This document shows positions 1 through 9,101 of a DNA stretch of 64,000 bases, piece after piece; positions within the stretch are counted from its first letter, which is position 1; each line of letters begins with the position of its first letter. The notes below the pieces were generated by a model that was given only the letters and a program-made list of their open reading frames with translations, did no database searches and was not told where the DNA came from. Source of the stretch: Methanocaldococcus sp. (GTDB lineage: Archaea > AGJL01 > Methanococci > Methanococcales > Methanocaldococcaceae). The position numbers and the translations under genes were made by a program. The stretch covers positions 28,013-92,012 of the forward strand of contig NZ_JACCLX010000008.1 in assembly GCF_024490875.1 (NCBI RefSeq), in the 5' to 3' direction.

Positions 1-800
1 CGGCAATAGAGATTAAAATAGGTCAAGGAGCAAAGCCAGGAATTGGAGGGCATTTACCAGGAGAAAAGGTTACAGCAGAAATTTCAGCAACGAGAATGAT
101 TCCTGAAGGTAGTGATGCAATATCTCCAGCTCCTCATCATGACATTTACTCAATTGAAGACTTAGCTCAATTAGTTAGAAGTTTAAAAGAAGCCACAAGA
201 TGGAAAAAGCCAGTATTTGTTAAAATAGCCGCTGTCCACAACGCTCCTGCAATTGCGGTTGGAATTGCTACAAGTGATGCAGATGCAGTAGTTATTGATG
301 GATATAAGGGAGGAACTGGAGCAGCTCCTAAGGTATTTAGAGACCATGTAGGGATTCCAATAGAAATGGCTATTGCCGCAGTTGATAGAAGATTGAGAGA
401 AGAAGGATTGAGAAATGAAATAAGTATTATAGCAAGTGGAGGAATTAGATGTTCAGCAGATGTATTTAAGGCAATTGCATTGGGAGCAGATGCTGTTTAT
501 ATTGGAACTGCTGCAATGGTTGCTCTTGGCTGTAGAGTATGTGGAAGATGTTACACTGGTTTGTGTGCTTGGGGAATTGCTACCCAAAAACCTGAATTAG
601 TTAAAAGATTAGATCCTGATGTTGGAGCAAAAAGGGTGGCAAATTTAATTAAGGCATGGACTCACGAAATTAAAGAATTGTTAGGAGCGGCAGGAATTAA
701 CTCAATAGAAAGTTTAAGAGGTAACAGAGATAGATTAAGAGGAGTAGGATTAAATGAAAAAGAACTTGAAATTTTAGGAATAAAAGCGGCAGGAGAATAA
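1..800 (+). CDS. gltB: Glutamate synthase, FMN/Fe-S synthase domain (5' end outside window)
   Basis: C-terminal part of the archaeal stand-alone glutamate synthase central domain, which turns 2-oxoglutarate plus glutamine-derived ammonia into glutamate in the cytoplasm. The open frame runs in from the window edge (first full codon at base 3), so the start is missing and the internal ATG at 96 is not the start. Visible landmarks are GQGAKPGIGGHLPG, SPAPHHDIYSIEDL, the FMN phosphate-binding segment around IIASGGIRCSADVFKA and a CRVCGRCYTGLC cluster typical of the [3Fe-4S] site. In methanogens the bacterial GltB chain is split into separate genes; the next gene is the GXGXG domain. The glutaminase piece would lie upstream, outside the window. 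Confidence 0.95.
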   Translation, partial: AIEIKIGQGAKPGIGGHLPGEKVTAEISATRMIPEGSDAISPAPHHDIYSIEDLAQLVRSLKEATRWKKPVFVKIAAVHNAPAIAVGIATSDADAVVIDGYKGGTGAAPKVFRDHVGIPIEMAIAAVDRRLREEGLRNEISIIASGGIRCSADVFKAIALGADAVYIGTAAMVALGCRVCGRCYTGLCAWGIATQKPELVKRLDPDVGAKRVANLIKAWTHEIKELLGAAGINSIESLRGNRDRLRGVGLNEKELEILGIKAAGE

Positions 801-867
801 TAAAGCTATTATTGTTTATTCTCTTCTATTATCTTTTAGAATTTACATTTTTAGAAGGTGAAAAATT

Positions 868-1644
868 ATGGAAGAGGTAGTTATAGATGCAAAGGATATG
901 CATTATAGGGAGTTAAATGAGAAGATTCATGAAATTTTAAGGAAAAATCCAGATGTTAAAAAGATAATACTAAAAAATGTTTTAGGACAGAGATTTATTG
1001 GAAATGGATTGCAGAAAAAAGATTTAACTATTGAAATTTATGGTATTCCTGGTGGAGACTTAGGAATGTTTATGAGTGGTCCAACAATAATAGTTCATGG
1101 TAATGCTGAATTTGCTCCAGGAAACACAATGGATGACGGGACAATAGTTATTTATGGAAGTAGTGGAGATGTAACCGCCCACTCTATGAGAGGAGGAAAG
1201 GTTTTTGTTAGAGGAGATGTTGGATATAGAAGTGGAATACATATGAAGGCATACAAAGATAAGGTTCCTGTTCTTGTTATTGGTGGGAGAGCAAAAGATT
1301 TCTTAGGAGAATATATGGCAGGAGGTATTATAATAGTTTTAAACATAGATGAAAAAGGAAATGATTTAGGAGAAGTTAAAGGGAGAATGATAGGAACTGG
1401 AATTCATGGTGGAGCAATATACATTAGAGGTAATGTTGATAAAGACCAATTAGGAGTTGCCGCAGATATAAAAGAATTTATCAAAGAGGATTTAGAAAAA
1501 ATTAAGCCATATATTGAAGAATTTTGTAAATGGTTTAATCTTTCAGATGAAATTAAAAACAAATTATTAAATTCAAAATGGACAAAAATAGCACCAATTT
1601 CAAAAAGACCATTTGGAAAACTCTATACTCCTGATTTAATGTAA
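868..1644 (+). CDS. Glutamate synthase GXGXG (alpha subunit C-terminal) domain protein
   Basis: Protein of 258 residues forming the right-handed beta-helix (GXGXG) domain that ends bacterial GltB, encoded separately as in other methanogens (M. jannaschii MJ1350 by memory). Repeated glycine turns spaced along the chain are visible, for example GGDLGMFMSGPTIIVHG, DDGTIVIYGSSGD and RGGKVFVRGDVGYRSG. The same fold occurs in subunit C of formylmethanofuran dehydrogenase, but the position 67 bases after the synthase domain and on the same strand favours the glutamate synthase role. GAAGGTG precedes the ATG at the right distance. The C-terminal 80 residues are a helical tail. Confidence 0.9.
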   Translation: MEEVVIDAKDMHYRELNEKIHEILRKNPDVKKIILKNVLGQRFIGNGLQKKDLTIEIYGIPGGDLGMFMSGPTIIVHGNAEFAPGNTMDDGTIVIYGSSGDVTAHSMRGGKVFVRGDVGYRSGIHMKAYKDKVPVLVIGGRAKDFLGEYMAGGIIIVLNIDEKGNDLGEVKGRMIGTGIHGGAIYIRGNVDKDQLGVAADIKEFIKEDLEKIKPYIEEFCKWFNLSDEIKNKLLNSKWTKIAPISKRPFGKLYTPDLM

Positions 1645-1709
1645 TAATTCGTTTTATTTAAATTAGAATCAGTAATGTTTTAAAAATTAAGATGGATTAG
1701 GTGAGATTA

Positions 1710-2789
1710 ATGAAATCATATAAAAATCTAAAAGAGGAAGTTTGGGATACAAATAGATGTAGTGGCTGTGGTGCCTGTGTAGCAGTATGTCCAGTAAATA
1801 ACTTATATTTTGTAGAGGAAAGCCCAGTAAAATTTGAATGCGACGAATGTTCTTGTATCTTAATACCAACTGACATGACTACTGAACATCCAATTTCTGC
1901 AGAATTTTGTAAAACAGTTGTGTATGATGTCCCATGTGGATCTTGTTATGATGCTTGCCCGAGGATAAAAAAATCTTCAATTACTATTCCTAAGAAGGAG
2001 GGATTAGGAAATATATTAAAAGCAGTAAAGGCAAAATCTTTAATAGAAATAAAAAATGCCCAAAATGGTGGAGTTGTAACAGCAATATTGGCAAATGCCT
2101 TTGAAGAAGGATTAATTGACGGAGCCCTTGTTATGATAGATGATAAATTTACATTAGAGCCAAAATCATACTTATCTTTATCAAAAGAAGATGTTATAAA
2201 AGCAGCAGGAAGTAAATATCTTTGGAAAGGACCTATATTAAAATCATTAAAAACTGCTGTTATGGAGAAAAAATTAAAGAAGTTGGCAGTAGTAGGAACT
2301 CCATGTGTAATTAATGCAATCACTCAAATAATGGCATCAGATAATGATTTATTAAAACCATTTAAAAATGCCATAAGATTAAAGATTGCCATATTCTGTT
2401 TTGAAACTTATGATTACAATAAAATGATTAAAAAACTAAAATCAGAAGGTATAGAACCATGGGAGATTAAAAAAATGGATATTGAATCTGGAAAATTAAA
2501 AATTAAGTTAATAAATGGAGATGTTGTTGAATACAAATTAAAAGATTTAGAGGATTTAATGAGAAGTGGTTGTAAGGTTTGTGGTGATTTCACTGGATTA
2601 ACATCTGATATTTCAGTAGGTAATGTTGGTAGTGAGGAAGGATATTCAACAGTTTTAATAAGAAATAAATGGGGAGAAGGTTTCTTTAAAAGGGCAGTTT
2701 GTAATGGTTACTTAACTTATGATGAAGATGTAGATTTAGAGGCAGTTAAAAAACTATCTGAATTGAAGAAATCAAGAGTAAAAAAATAA
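1710..2789 (+). CDS. FrhB/FpoF-like F420-dependent oxidoreductase subunit
   Basis: Flavin and iron-sulfur protein of the F420 hydrogenase beta-subunit family, about 359 residues. The N-terminus has a ferredoxin-like cluster motif CSGCGACVAVCP, followed by CDECSC and CGSCYDACP; the middle carries the FrhB domain (NGGVVTAILANAFEEGLIDGA, VVGTPCVINAI) and the C-terminal part has SGCKVCGDFTGLTSDISVG. GGTGA at 1700-1704 places the start at ATG 1710 rather than the in-frame GTG at 1701. It follows the two glutamate synthase genes by about 60 bases on the same strand, where no NAD(P)H-type beta subunit is seen. FrhB homologues are known to oxidise F420H2, so it may feed electrons to the synthase (inference). 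Confidence 0.85.
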   Translation: MKSYKNLKEEVWDTNRCSGCGACVAVCPVNNLYFVEESPVKFECDECSCILIPTDMTTEHPISAEFCKTVVYDVPCGSCYDACPRIKKSSITIPKKEGLGNILKAVKAKSLIEIKNAQNGGVVTAILANAFEEGLIDGALVMIDDKFTLEPKSYLSLSKEDVIKAAGSKYLWKGPILKSLKTAVMEKKLKKLAVVGTPCVINAITQIMASDNDLLKPFKNAIRLKIAIFCFETYDYNKMIKKLKSEGIEPWEIKKMDIESGKLKIKLINGDVVEYKLKDLEDLMRSGCKVCGDFTGLTSDISVGNVGSEEGYSTVLIRNKWGEGFFKRAVCNGYLTYDEDVDLEAVKKLSELKKSRVKK

Positions 2790-2793
2790 TAAT

Positions 2794-3492
2794 TTATTCA
2801 ATATACTTTGTTTTATCTTCAACACCAGCCATTAAAAAGGCTCTTTTTCTTCTAATGCAACTTTCACATTTTCCACAGTGTAAAAAATCTTCTCCATTGT
2901 CTTTATAACACGAATAAGTATATTTTAAAACCTCTACGCCAAGCTTTTTCTCAATCTCATGACCAATTTTAACAATATCCTCTTTTGTTTTATCATATAA
3001 AGGAGCCTCTATTTTAACCTTATTTAGTGTTCCATATTCTAAAGCTTTATTAAATGCATTAACAAACTCTATGGTGTTGTCAGGAAATGTTACTCCTTCC
3101 TCTTTATTTATTCCGATAAATACTTTTTTTGCATCTAATGCCTCAGCAAAACCACTAGCAATACTAAACATTATTAAGTTTCTTGCAGGAACCCATACAG
3201 ATTTCATAGTTTCATAAACTTTCTCACTATCCAATTCTTCTATTTTTAAAGTAGGAATTTCTTTGTCAGTAATTAAGGAACTTTTTTTAAATTGTTTAAC
3301 GAATGGCAAATCAACGACAATAGGTTTAATATTTAATATTTCACAAATTTTTTTTGCTGAATTTATCTCTCTTTTAGCCGCTTTTTGCCCATAGTTAAAA
3401 ATAACTGCTGTAAGGTCATAACCTAAATCTTTGGCTATTAATGTCGCTACAGTAGAATCTAATCCACCACTTAAAACAGTTACCGCTTTCAT
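2794..3492 (-). CDS. queC: 7-cyano-7-deazaguanine synthase QueC
   Basis: Makes preQ0 from 7-carboxy-7-deazaguanine, ammonia and ATP; in archaea preQ0 is the precursor of archaeosine at tRNA position 15. The protein (232 residues) opens with the PP-loop ATP pyrophosphatase motif VLSGGLDSTVATLIA, continues with FNYGQKAAKREI, and ends with the zinc-binding CGKCESCIRRKRAF. Length is normal for the family. It is convergent with the FrhB-like gene with only 4 bases between stops. GTGATACT directly precedes the ATG. Confidence 0.95.
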   Translation of the reverse strand: MKAVTVLSGGLDSTVATLIAKDLGYDLTAVIFNYGQKAAKREINSAKKICEILNIKPIVVDLPFVKQFKKSSLITDKEIPTLKIEELDSEKVYETMKSVWVPARNLIMFSIASGFAEALDAKKVFIGINKEEGVTFPDNTIEFVNAFNKALEYGTLNKVKIEAPLYDKTKEDIVKIGHEIEKKLGVEVLKYTYSCYKDNGEDFLHCGKCESCIRRKRAFLMAGVEDKTKYIE

Positions 3493-3582
3493 AGTATCAC
3501 AATAATAATAATTTTATTTTTTCAAAAAAATTAATTTAAATTTATGGAAATTTAGTTTAATAAAAAAATTTGAAGAAATAAT

Positions 3583-4929
3583 TTAGTAGATTAAGTATTT
3601 ACTAACTTCCCAGTCAGTAACTGATATTCTGAACTCATCCCACTCTGCTCTCTTAATTTCCATATATTTCTCATAGATGTATTTACCTAATGCTTTTTGT
3701 AATACTTCGTCACATTCTAATTCATCTAATGCTGCTGCTAAGTTTGCAGGGACTGACTCAATTCCTAACTGCTTTTTCTCTTCTTCTGACATCTTGAAGA
3801 TGTTTCTCTCAACTGGCTCTGGAGCTTCCATTTTATTCTTAATTCCATCTAAACCTGCTGCTAACATACAGGCGAATGCTAAGTATGGGTTGCATGTTGG
3901 GTCTGGAGCTCTGAACTCAATTCTTGTTGCCTTACCTCTTGCAGCTGGAACTCTGATGATAGCACTTCTGTTCTTGTTAGCCCATGCAATGTTTACTGGA
4001 GCTTCGTATCCTGGAACTAATCTCTTGTATGAGTTAACTGTTGGGTTTGTTACAGCAACTAATGCCTTAGCATGGCTTAAAATTCCAGCAATGTAACTTA
4101 AACAGGTTTCACTTAACCCATTGTATGGTCCTTCTGGATCGTAGAATGATGGTTCTCCGTTAAACCAAACACTCTGGTGGCAGTGCATACCGTTTCCATT
4201 CATTCCAAAGAATGGTTTTGGCATAAATGTTGCTCTTAATCCATGTTTCTTAGCAATGTTTTTAATTGTCATTTTGAATGTTACAACGCTATCAGCAGTT
4301 TTTAAAGCGTTATCGAATTTGAAATCAACTTCGTGCTGTCCAGGAGCTACTTCGTGGTGTGATGCCTCAACGTGGAATCCAAGGTTTTCTAATGCTAAGA
4401 CAATATCTCTCCTTATGTCAGGAGCTTCATCTAATGGCTCAACATCAAAGTAGCCACCATCATCTGCTGGAATCCATCTGTGTGGGTTGTGTGGGTCTCT
4501 CTTTAACAAGAAGAACTCTGGTTCTGGCCCAACAAAGAACTCTCCATTCATTTCTTCTTTTAATTCATTTAAAATAGCTTTTAATCTACTTCTTGGATCT
4601 CCTTCGAATGGAGTCTTTTCGTTTCTATAAACATCACAGATAACTCTTGCAACACTTTTCTCTTCAGGTCTCCATGGTAAAACAGAGAGTGTGGATAAAT
4701 CTGGCTTTAATAACATATCTGATTCTTCTATTCCAACAAAACCTGTAATTGATGAGCCATCAAACCATACTCCGTTTTCAAATATTTCTCTTAATTCTTC
4801 AATTCCCTTTTCTCCACTTTTTACTGGATACGCTACATTTTTTGGGAACCCTAAAATATCGACAAACTGGAACCTTATAAATTTAACATTGTTCTTTTTT
4901 ACATACTCAATCGCTTGCTCAACATTCAT
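3583..4929 (-). CDS. glnA: Glutamine synthetase type I
   Basis: ATP-dependent ligation of ammonia to glutamate, cytoplasmic dodecamer. The 448-residue chain shows the class I landmarks: DGSSITGF, PGQHEVDFKF, the ATP/glutamate site NPTVNSYKRLVPGYEAP and NRSAIIRVP. The length is that of the archaeal GSI-alpha type. Transcription runs left from a region shared with the ammonium transporter gene; the predicted TATA box and an NrpR-type operator lie about 50-80 bases upstream, so it should be repressed when nitrogen is plentiful. AAGGGGAT precedes the ATG. Confidence 0.97.
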   Translation of the reverse strand: MNVEQAIEYVKKNNVKFIRFQFVDILGFPKNVAYPVKSGEKGIEELREIFENGVWFDGSSITGFVGIEESDMLLKPDLSTLSVLPWRPEEKSVARVICDVYRNEKTPFEGDPRSRLKAILNELKEEMNGEFFVGPEPEFFLLKRDPHNPHRWIPADDGGYFDVEPLDEAPDIRRDIVLALENLGFHVEASHHEVAPGQHEVDFKFDNALKTADSVVTFKMTIKNIAKKHGLRATFMPKPFFGMNGNGMHCHQSVWFNGEPSFYDPEGPYNGLSETCLSYIAGILSHAKALVAVTNPTVNSYKRLVPGYEAPVNIAWANKNRSAIIRVPAARGKATRIEFRAPDPTCNPYLAFACMLAAGLDGIKNKMEAPEPVERNIFKMSEEEKKQLGIESVPANLAAALDELECDEVLQKALGKYIYEKYMEIKRAEWDEFRISVTDWEVSKYLIY

Positions 4930-4975
4930 ATTTATCCCCTTAATGTATTTTTAATGTTGTTTGCTAAAACAATCT

Positions 4976-4989
4976 GGAAATAAGTTTCC
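4976..4989. promoter_or_regulatory. NrpR-type operator of glnA (GGAA-N6-TTCC)
   Basis: GGAAATAAGTTTCC, an exact inverted repeat of GGAA and TTCC with a 6-base spacer. This matches the operator form described for the nitrogen repressor NrpR of Methanococcus. It lies about 25 bases downstream of the minus-strand TATA box at 4995-5010, on the expected transcription start, the usual place for an archaeal repressor. Confidence 0.85.
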
Positions 4990-4994
4990 TGGTT

Positions 4995-5010
4995 CCATAT
5001 ATATATAATT
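4995..5010 (-). promoter_or_regulatory. TATA box of glnA
   Basis: Minus-strand AATTATATATATATGG preceded by CCGTA, read toward glnA. Expected transcription start is near 4978, inside the NrpR-type operator. Confidence 0.65.
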
Positions 5011-5090
5011 TACGGTATAATTCAGTATTAACCAAAGAATATAGATTACAAAATATTATTAATTCTTTCTTTTAAATCTATGATTTTTAG

Positions 5091-5106
5091 AAAAATTTAT
5101 ATATTG
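5091..5106 (+). promoter_or_regulatory. TATA box of the ammonium transporter gene
   Basis: AAAAATTTATATATTG on the plus strand, about 25 bases ahead of the first of two NrpR-type operators and about 80 bases ahead of the amt start codon. Confidence 0.65.
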
Positions 5107-5121
5107 CATACTTCTATAATA

Positions 5122-5135
5122 GGAAATAAGTTTCC
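5122..5135. promoter_or_regulatory. NrpR-type operator 1 of amt
   Basis: GGAAATAAGTTTCC, identical over all 14 bases to the glnA operator at 4976-4989. It covers the expected amt transcription start. Confidence 0.85.
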
Positions 5136-5144
5136 TTTTACATA

Positions 5145-5158
5145 GGAATAATGCTTCC
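5145..5158. promoter_or_regulatory. NrpR-type operator 2 of amt
   Basis: GGAATAATGCTTCC, the same GGAA-N6-TTCC form with a different spacer, 23 bases (about two helical turns) from operator 1, so both sites face the same side of the DNA. Tandem NrpR sites are known in the Methanococcus nif operon. Confidence 0.8.
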
Positions 5159-5181
5159 GCTCTAAATATAAAGGTGAAAAA

Positions 5182-6435
5182 ATGGCTACAGCAGATTTAT
5201 TTACACACGCTACAAATATACATTCAATAGTTCAAGCACTAATAACATTGGCAAATGCGAGTGATGTTTTCTTCCTTGTAGTTATGGGAGTTCTCGTTTT
5301 CATGATGCAGTGGGGCTTTGCGATGCTCGAAGGAGGACAAGTTAGAAAGAAAAACGCTAACAATGTTATGATGAAAAACATGGTTGATTGGCTAATTGGT
5401 TGTGTTGCATGGTTGTTTATTGGTGGAATATTATGGAAACATGGATTTGATATTTCAGCATATATTGACTGGTGGAGTAAAATATTCAATACAAATTGGC
5501 CAAACAATGGGTTAGATTTAGCAAGTTGGTTTTTTGGTTTAGTATTCTGTGCAACAGCGGCAACTATAGTTTCAGGTGGAGTTGCAGAAAGGATTAAGTT
5601 CAGTGCTTATGTATTGATTTCATTAATTATTACAGCATTAATATATCCATTGTTTGTTTATTTAGGACCTTGGGGAGCAAGTATTGTTCCATGGCACGAT
5701 TATGCAGGAAGTTTAGTAGTCCACGGATTAGGTGGATTTTTAGCTTTAGGAGCTATAATGGCATTAGGTCCAAGAATTGGTAGATTTGTCGATGGAAAAC
5801 CAATTCCGATTTTAGGGCACAACATTCCAATGGCAGTGTTTGGGGCATTTGCCTTAGCAATAGGTTGGTATGGATTCAACGTAGGAAGTTCATTGGCATT
5901 GGGTGATATTTCAGGATTAGTTTGTGCTACAACAACAATGGCTATGGCTGGAGGAGGATTAGGAGCCTTGATAGCATCTAAAAATGATGTTTTATTTACA
6001 GCAAACGGTATTGTTGCTGGTTTAGTAGCTATCTGTTCAGGAACTGATGTGGTAAGTCCAGTTGGTGGTTTAATAATTGGATTAATTGCTGGATTACAAG
6101 TTCCAATAGTTTATAAACTGATTGAGAAATGTGGATTGGATGACGTTTGTGGGGTTGTCCCAGTTCATGGAGTTTCAGGAGTTGTAGGTGCAATCTTAAC
6201 AGGAATTTTAGGAATGAAAGTATTTGGTGGAGCTGGAGGAGTTAGCTTATTAGATCAAATAATAGGTTCAGTATTCTGTATTGTTTATGGAACTGGTTTA
6301 GGATACATACTTGCTAAACTCGTAGGATTAGTACTTGGAGGATTAAGAGTTAGTGAAGAAGAAGAAAGAATGGGTCTTGATTTAGCAGAACACAAGATGC
6401 CTGCATATCCTGAAGAAGAATCTTCTTTTGGTTAA
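5182..6435 (+). CDS. amt: Ammonium transporter Amt
   Basis: Integral membrane ammonium channel/transporter of 417 residues with about eleven predicted membrane segments. Family landmarks include GFAMLEGGQVRKKNANNVMM, the periplasmic gate region WHDYAGSLVVHGLGG with the first pore histidine, and VPVHGVSGVVGAI with the second. AAGGTGA precedes the ATG. It is divergent from glnA and shares a regulatory region with three NrpR-type operators. Amt genes in methanogens are usually followed by a GlnK (P-II) gene; here the next gene is convergent and not P-II-like, so the partner must be elsewhere. Confidence 0.96.
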   Translation: MATADLFTHATNIHSIVQALITLANASDVFFLVVMGVLVFMMQWGFAMLEGGQVRKKNANNVMMKNMVDWLIGCVAWLFIGGILWKHGFDISAYIDWWSKIFNTNWPNNGLDLASWFFGLVFCATAATIVSGGVAERIKFSAYVLISLIITALIYPLFVYLGPWGASIVPWHDYAGSLVVHGLGGFLALGAIMALGPRIGRFVDGKPIPILGHNIPMAVFGAFALAIGWYGFNVGSSLALGDISGLVCATTTMAMAGGGLGALIASKNDVLFTANGIVAGLVAICSGTDVVSPVGGLIIGLIAGLQVPIVYKLIEKCGLDDVCGVVPVHGVSGVVGAILTGILGMKVFGGAGGVSLLDQIIGSVFCIVYGTGLGYILAKLVGLVLGGLRVSEEEERMGLDLAEHKMPAYPEEESSFG

Positions 6436-6445
6436 TTTTAAAAAT

Positions 6446-6697
6446 TTAATCTCCTTTACCTTCGATTTCTATGACTTTTACATATATTGGATGCTCTTTT
6501 AATTGCTCATAAACTTTTTGAGCGGCTCTTCTTGATCTTGCAAGCATGACAAAAGCAATATCTCCTTGATATCTCGCTTCTGTAAATGACAATATATCTC
6601 CTCTTGCAATACCTTCTCCTATAATTCTTCTTATTAAATCTTCATATTTAGTAGCATGTTTTTCAGGAATATTTAGTAAGATTCCATAAATCATCAT
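6446..6697 (-). CDS. Small conserved archaeal protein of unknown function
   Basis: An 83-residue soluble protein, alternating beta-strand and helix (MIYGILLNIPEKHATKYEDL, GDIAFVMLARSRRAAQKVYE), which looks like a small alpha/beta domain. I do not recognise a function. GAGGTGA precedes two adjacent ATG codons at 6697 and 6694; spacing favours 6694. It follows the UPF0128-like gene by about 30 bases on the same strand and is probably cotranscribed with it. Confidence 0.6.
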   Translation of the reverse strand: MMIYGILLNIPEKHATKYEDLIRRIIGEGIARGDILSFTEARYQGDIAFVMLARSRRAAQKVYEQLKEHPIYVKVIEIEGKGD

Positions 6698-6728
6698 TTC
6701 ACCTCATCATAATATTTTAATATTTATT

Positions 6729-7430
6729 TTATTCTGAAGTTTTTAATATTCCTAATGTGTCATTTGTCTTTTTTGCAATGTCTAAGTCAAACAGTGCGAT
6801 TGTTGGCAATAACCAAGAGAACCAAAATCTTGGCTCTCCATCCTTAGTTTCTCCGTAGTATGCAAATGACAATCTACCAAATCCTGTTTCTTTTTCAACT
6901 TTTCTCGCACTTCTTAAAAATCTCCTTGCAATGTTTGGAAGTTCTTCATAACTGTATGGCTTACCTCCAACACCATTCTGCATATACAACTCTGAACTAA
7001 TTCCAACATTTTTTATAGCTTTTATTAAGTTTCCTAATTTATTCTTTTTAAAGAATGCCAACAATAAAGAAGCCGCTGGAACTCTTAAAACTTCTATATT
7101 TTGGTTATCTTCATCTCTCAACTGACAAACTATATATGCTCTACCCATTTCCATCTCAATATGTGCATATAATTCCCTATTCTTTGGTAACTCTTCAAGA
7201 ACTTCAATAACTTCATACTCCTTTCCATCCTTTGTAAATTTATCTCCAGCCTTTCTTTCATCTAATTCTACAGTAAAGTATGTCTCTTTACCATCAATCT
7301 TACCAAATATTAAATCAAATCCCCATTTTTTCAATGACTTTAATTTGAACTCTCTTTCTCTTTCTGGATTTCCAAGAGTTTCAAAAACTAAAGTATTTAC
7401 AACTTCGACTTCTTTTGCATCAACAACCAA
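6729..7430 (-). CDS. UPF0128-like protein of unknown function
   Basis: Soluble protein of 233 residues, resembling the archaeal UPF0128 family (M. jannaschii MJ1463 by memory), which has no known function and a typical length of about 230-240. Charged N-terminal beta-rich part ([19 protein letters not shown]) and a helical middle. The start is TTG at 7430, supported by AGGTGAT three bases upstream; no better ATG exists nearby. Its neighbour across a divergent promoter region is a GTPase, as I remember for M. jannaschii MJ1463/MJ1464. Confidence 0.6.
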   Translation of the reverse strand: MVVDAKEVEVVNTLVFETLGNPEREREFKLKSLKKWGFDLIFGKIDGKETYFTVELDERKAGDKFTKDGKEYEVIEVLEELPKNRELYAHIEMEMGRAYIVCQLRDEDNQNIEVLRVPAASLLLAFFKKNKLGNLIKAIKNVGISSELYMQNGVGGKPYSYEELPNIARRFLRSARKVEKETGFGRLSFAYYGETKDGEPRFWFSWLLPTIALFDLDIAKKTNDTLGILKTSE

Positions 7431-7618
7431 TATATCACCTTTTATTGAATTTTGTTAATTAAATTTTATTTATATATTTACAAAATGTATATGTCTTTGA
7501 AGTTCTATAAATACTTTTCTATAATTTGTTAATTTATATATTTATATTAAATGCTAAAAGGTTTAAAATAGTAAAAATAGAGAAATATTAAAAATAGAAC
7601 TAAAAATAGGTGATAATT

Positions 7619-8725
7619 ATGAGATACAAGAAAGTTCCAGTTAAAAAGATTGTTAATAAAATAATTGATGAGTGTGATGTAATTTTATTGGTCTTAGATG
7701 CAAGAGATCCAGAGATGACAAGGAATAGAGAATTAGAAAATAAAATTAAAAACAAAGGGAAAAAATTAATTTATGTATTAAATAAGGCAGATTTAGTTCC
7801 TAAGGAGATTTTAGAAAAATGGAAAAATGTATTTGGAGAAAATACTGTATTTATCTCTGCTAAAAGAAGATTGGGAACTAAGATACTAAGAGATATGATA
7901 AAAAAATCTCTAAGAGAGATGAACAAAAAAGAGGGAAAAGTTGGAATTGTTGGCTATCCTAATGTCGGAAAGTCATCTATAATTAACGCATTAACTGGAA
8001 AGAGAAAGGCATTAACTGGTTCAATAGCAGGATTAACAAAAGGAGAGCAGTGGGTTAGATTAACAAAAAATATTAAACTTATGGACACTCCCGGAGTCTT
8101 AGAGATGAAGGATGAGGATGACTTAGTTATAAGTGGAGCATTGAGATTAGAAAAGGTAGAGAATCCAATTCCTCCTGCCTTAAAAATCTTAAAAAGAATA
8201 GATAATTTTGATAAGTCAATAGTAAGGGAATATTTCAATATTAACTATAAAGAGATTGATGAAGAGACACTAAAAAAGATAGGAGAAAAAAGAGGTTATT
8301 TAATAAAAGGAGGGGAAGTAGATTTAGTTAGAACAGCCAGAACAATTATTAAAGAATACCAAGATGGAAAGCTCAACTATTACAAAGTAGATTTAAAGAA
8401 GTATGGTCAAGATAGAAATAAGGATATTTCATTTATAACAAAGTATTTAAAAGATTTTCCATTTATTGAAGATGCTAAAATGATTATCACTCATTTAAAA
8501 GACTTTAAAGAACTATATAAGAGAATAAAAAAACCTGTTTTAGGTTTTGAAGAAATAGATGGGAATATTGTTGTTATATCCTTTGGAGAAAAAACTAAAG
8601 ATACTGGAAGGAAAAAAGTAGAAGATTTTTGTAAAAGTAAAAATATTGAGATTATTTCAAAGTTTGGAGATAAAATTGGTAATAATAATATATATGTGGC
8701 TGTTGGGAGAAAAGTTAAAAAATAG
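7619..8725 (+). CDS. Circularly permuted GTPase, YlqF/YawG family
   Basis: GTP-binding protein of the circularly permuted class linked to ribosome biogenesis. The GTPase motifs occur in the order G4-G5-G1-G2-G3: NKADL, SAKRR, GYPNVGKSSIINALTG, then DTPGV, which is diagnostic. About 368 residues, with an extra C-terminal region after the GTPase core. GGTGAT at 7609-7614 puts the start at ATG 7619 rather than GTG 7610. Homologous to M. jannaschii MJ1464 by memory. The exact rRNA target is unknown. Confidence 0.88.
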   Translation: MRYKKVPVKKIVNKIIDECDVILLVLDARDPEMTRNRELENKIKNKGKKLIYVLNKADLVPKEILEKWKNVFGENTVFISAKRRLGTKILRDMIKKSLREMNKKEGKVGIVGYPNVGKSSIINALTGKRKALTGSIAGLTKGEQWVRLTKNIKLMDTPGVLEMKDEDDLVISGALRLEKVENPIPPALKILKRIDNFDKSIVREYFNINYKEIDEETLKKIGEKRGYLIKGGEVDLVRTARTIIKEYQDGKLNYYKVDLKKYGQDRNKDISFITKYLKDFPFIEDAKMIITHLKDFKELYKRIKKPVLGFEEIDGNIVVISFGEKTKDTGRKKVEDFCKSKNIEIISKFGDKIGNNNIYVAVGRKVKK

Positions 8726-8743
8726 GTTAGGTATTTAGATAAA

Positions 8744-9001
8744 TTATCGCATGTTTTTATTATTTTTAAGAATTTCCTTTATTTCATATAGCGTATCTTT
8801 CATCTCAATTAAAATCTTTTTATGTTCTTCTAACTCGCTAAATATAAACTTAATATACTTCACTCCTTCATCCAACTTTTTATTTAACTCTATTAAATCA
8901 TCTGCCGATATTCTATTAATGCCCTCTGGAAACTCAATATAGGTATTCAATGCTCTTTCCTCAATCTTCTCTATTTTTATAAGGTTATCTTTTTTAGACA
9001 T
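8744..9001 (-). CDS. Hypothetical coiled-coil protein
   Basis: An 85-residue, highly charged, mostly helical protein; the C-terminal 45 residues ([19 protein letters not shown], then [20 protein letters not shown]) have the heptad spacing of a coiled coil. No recognised family. Shine-Dalgarno support is weak (only GAG upstream), so the start is uncertain. It is convergent with the GTPase gene and sits at the edge of a 650-base gene-free stretch that carries a repeat element. Codon use looks like the rest of the window. Confidence 0.5.
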   Translation of the reverse strand: MSKKDNLIKIEKIEERALNTYIEFPEGINRISADDLIELNKKLDEGVKYIKFIFSELEEHKKILIEMKDTLYEIKEILKNNKNMR

Positions 9002-9101
9002 ATTTTTAACTCATAAGTCGTTGCCATATTTTTACCTCTCTATATAACATGTTTCCATCCTGGTATACCTCCCATATTAAGCATGCTTTTTTAATTTAGG
9101 G

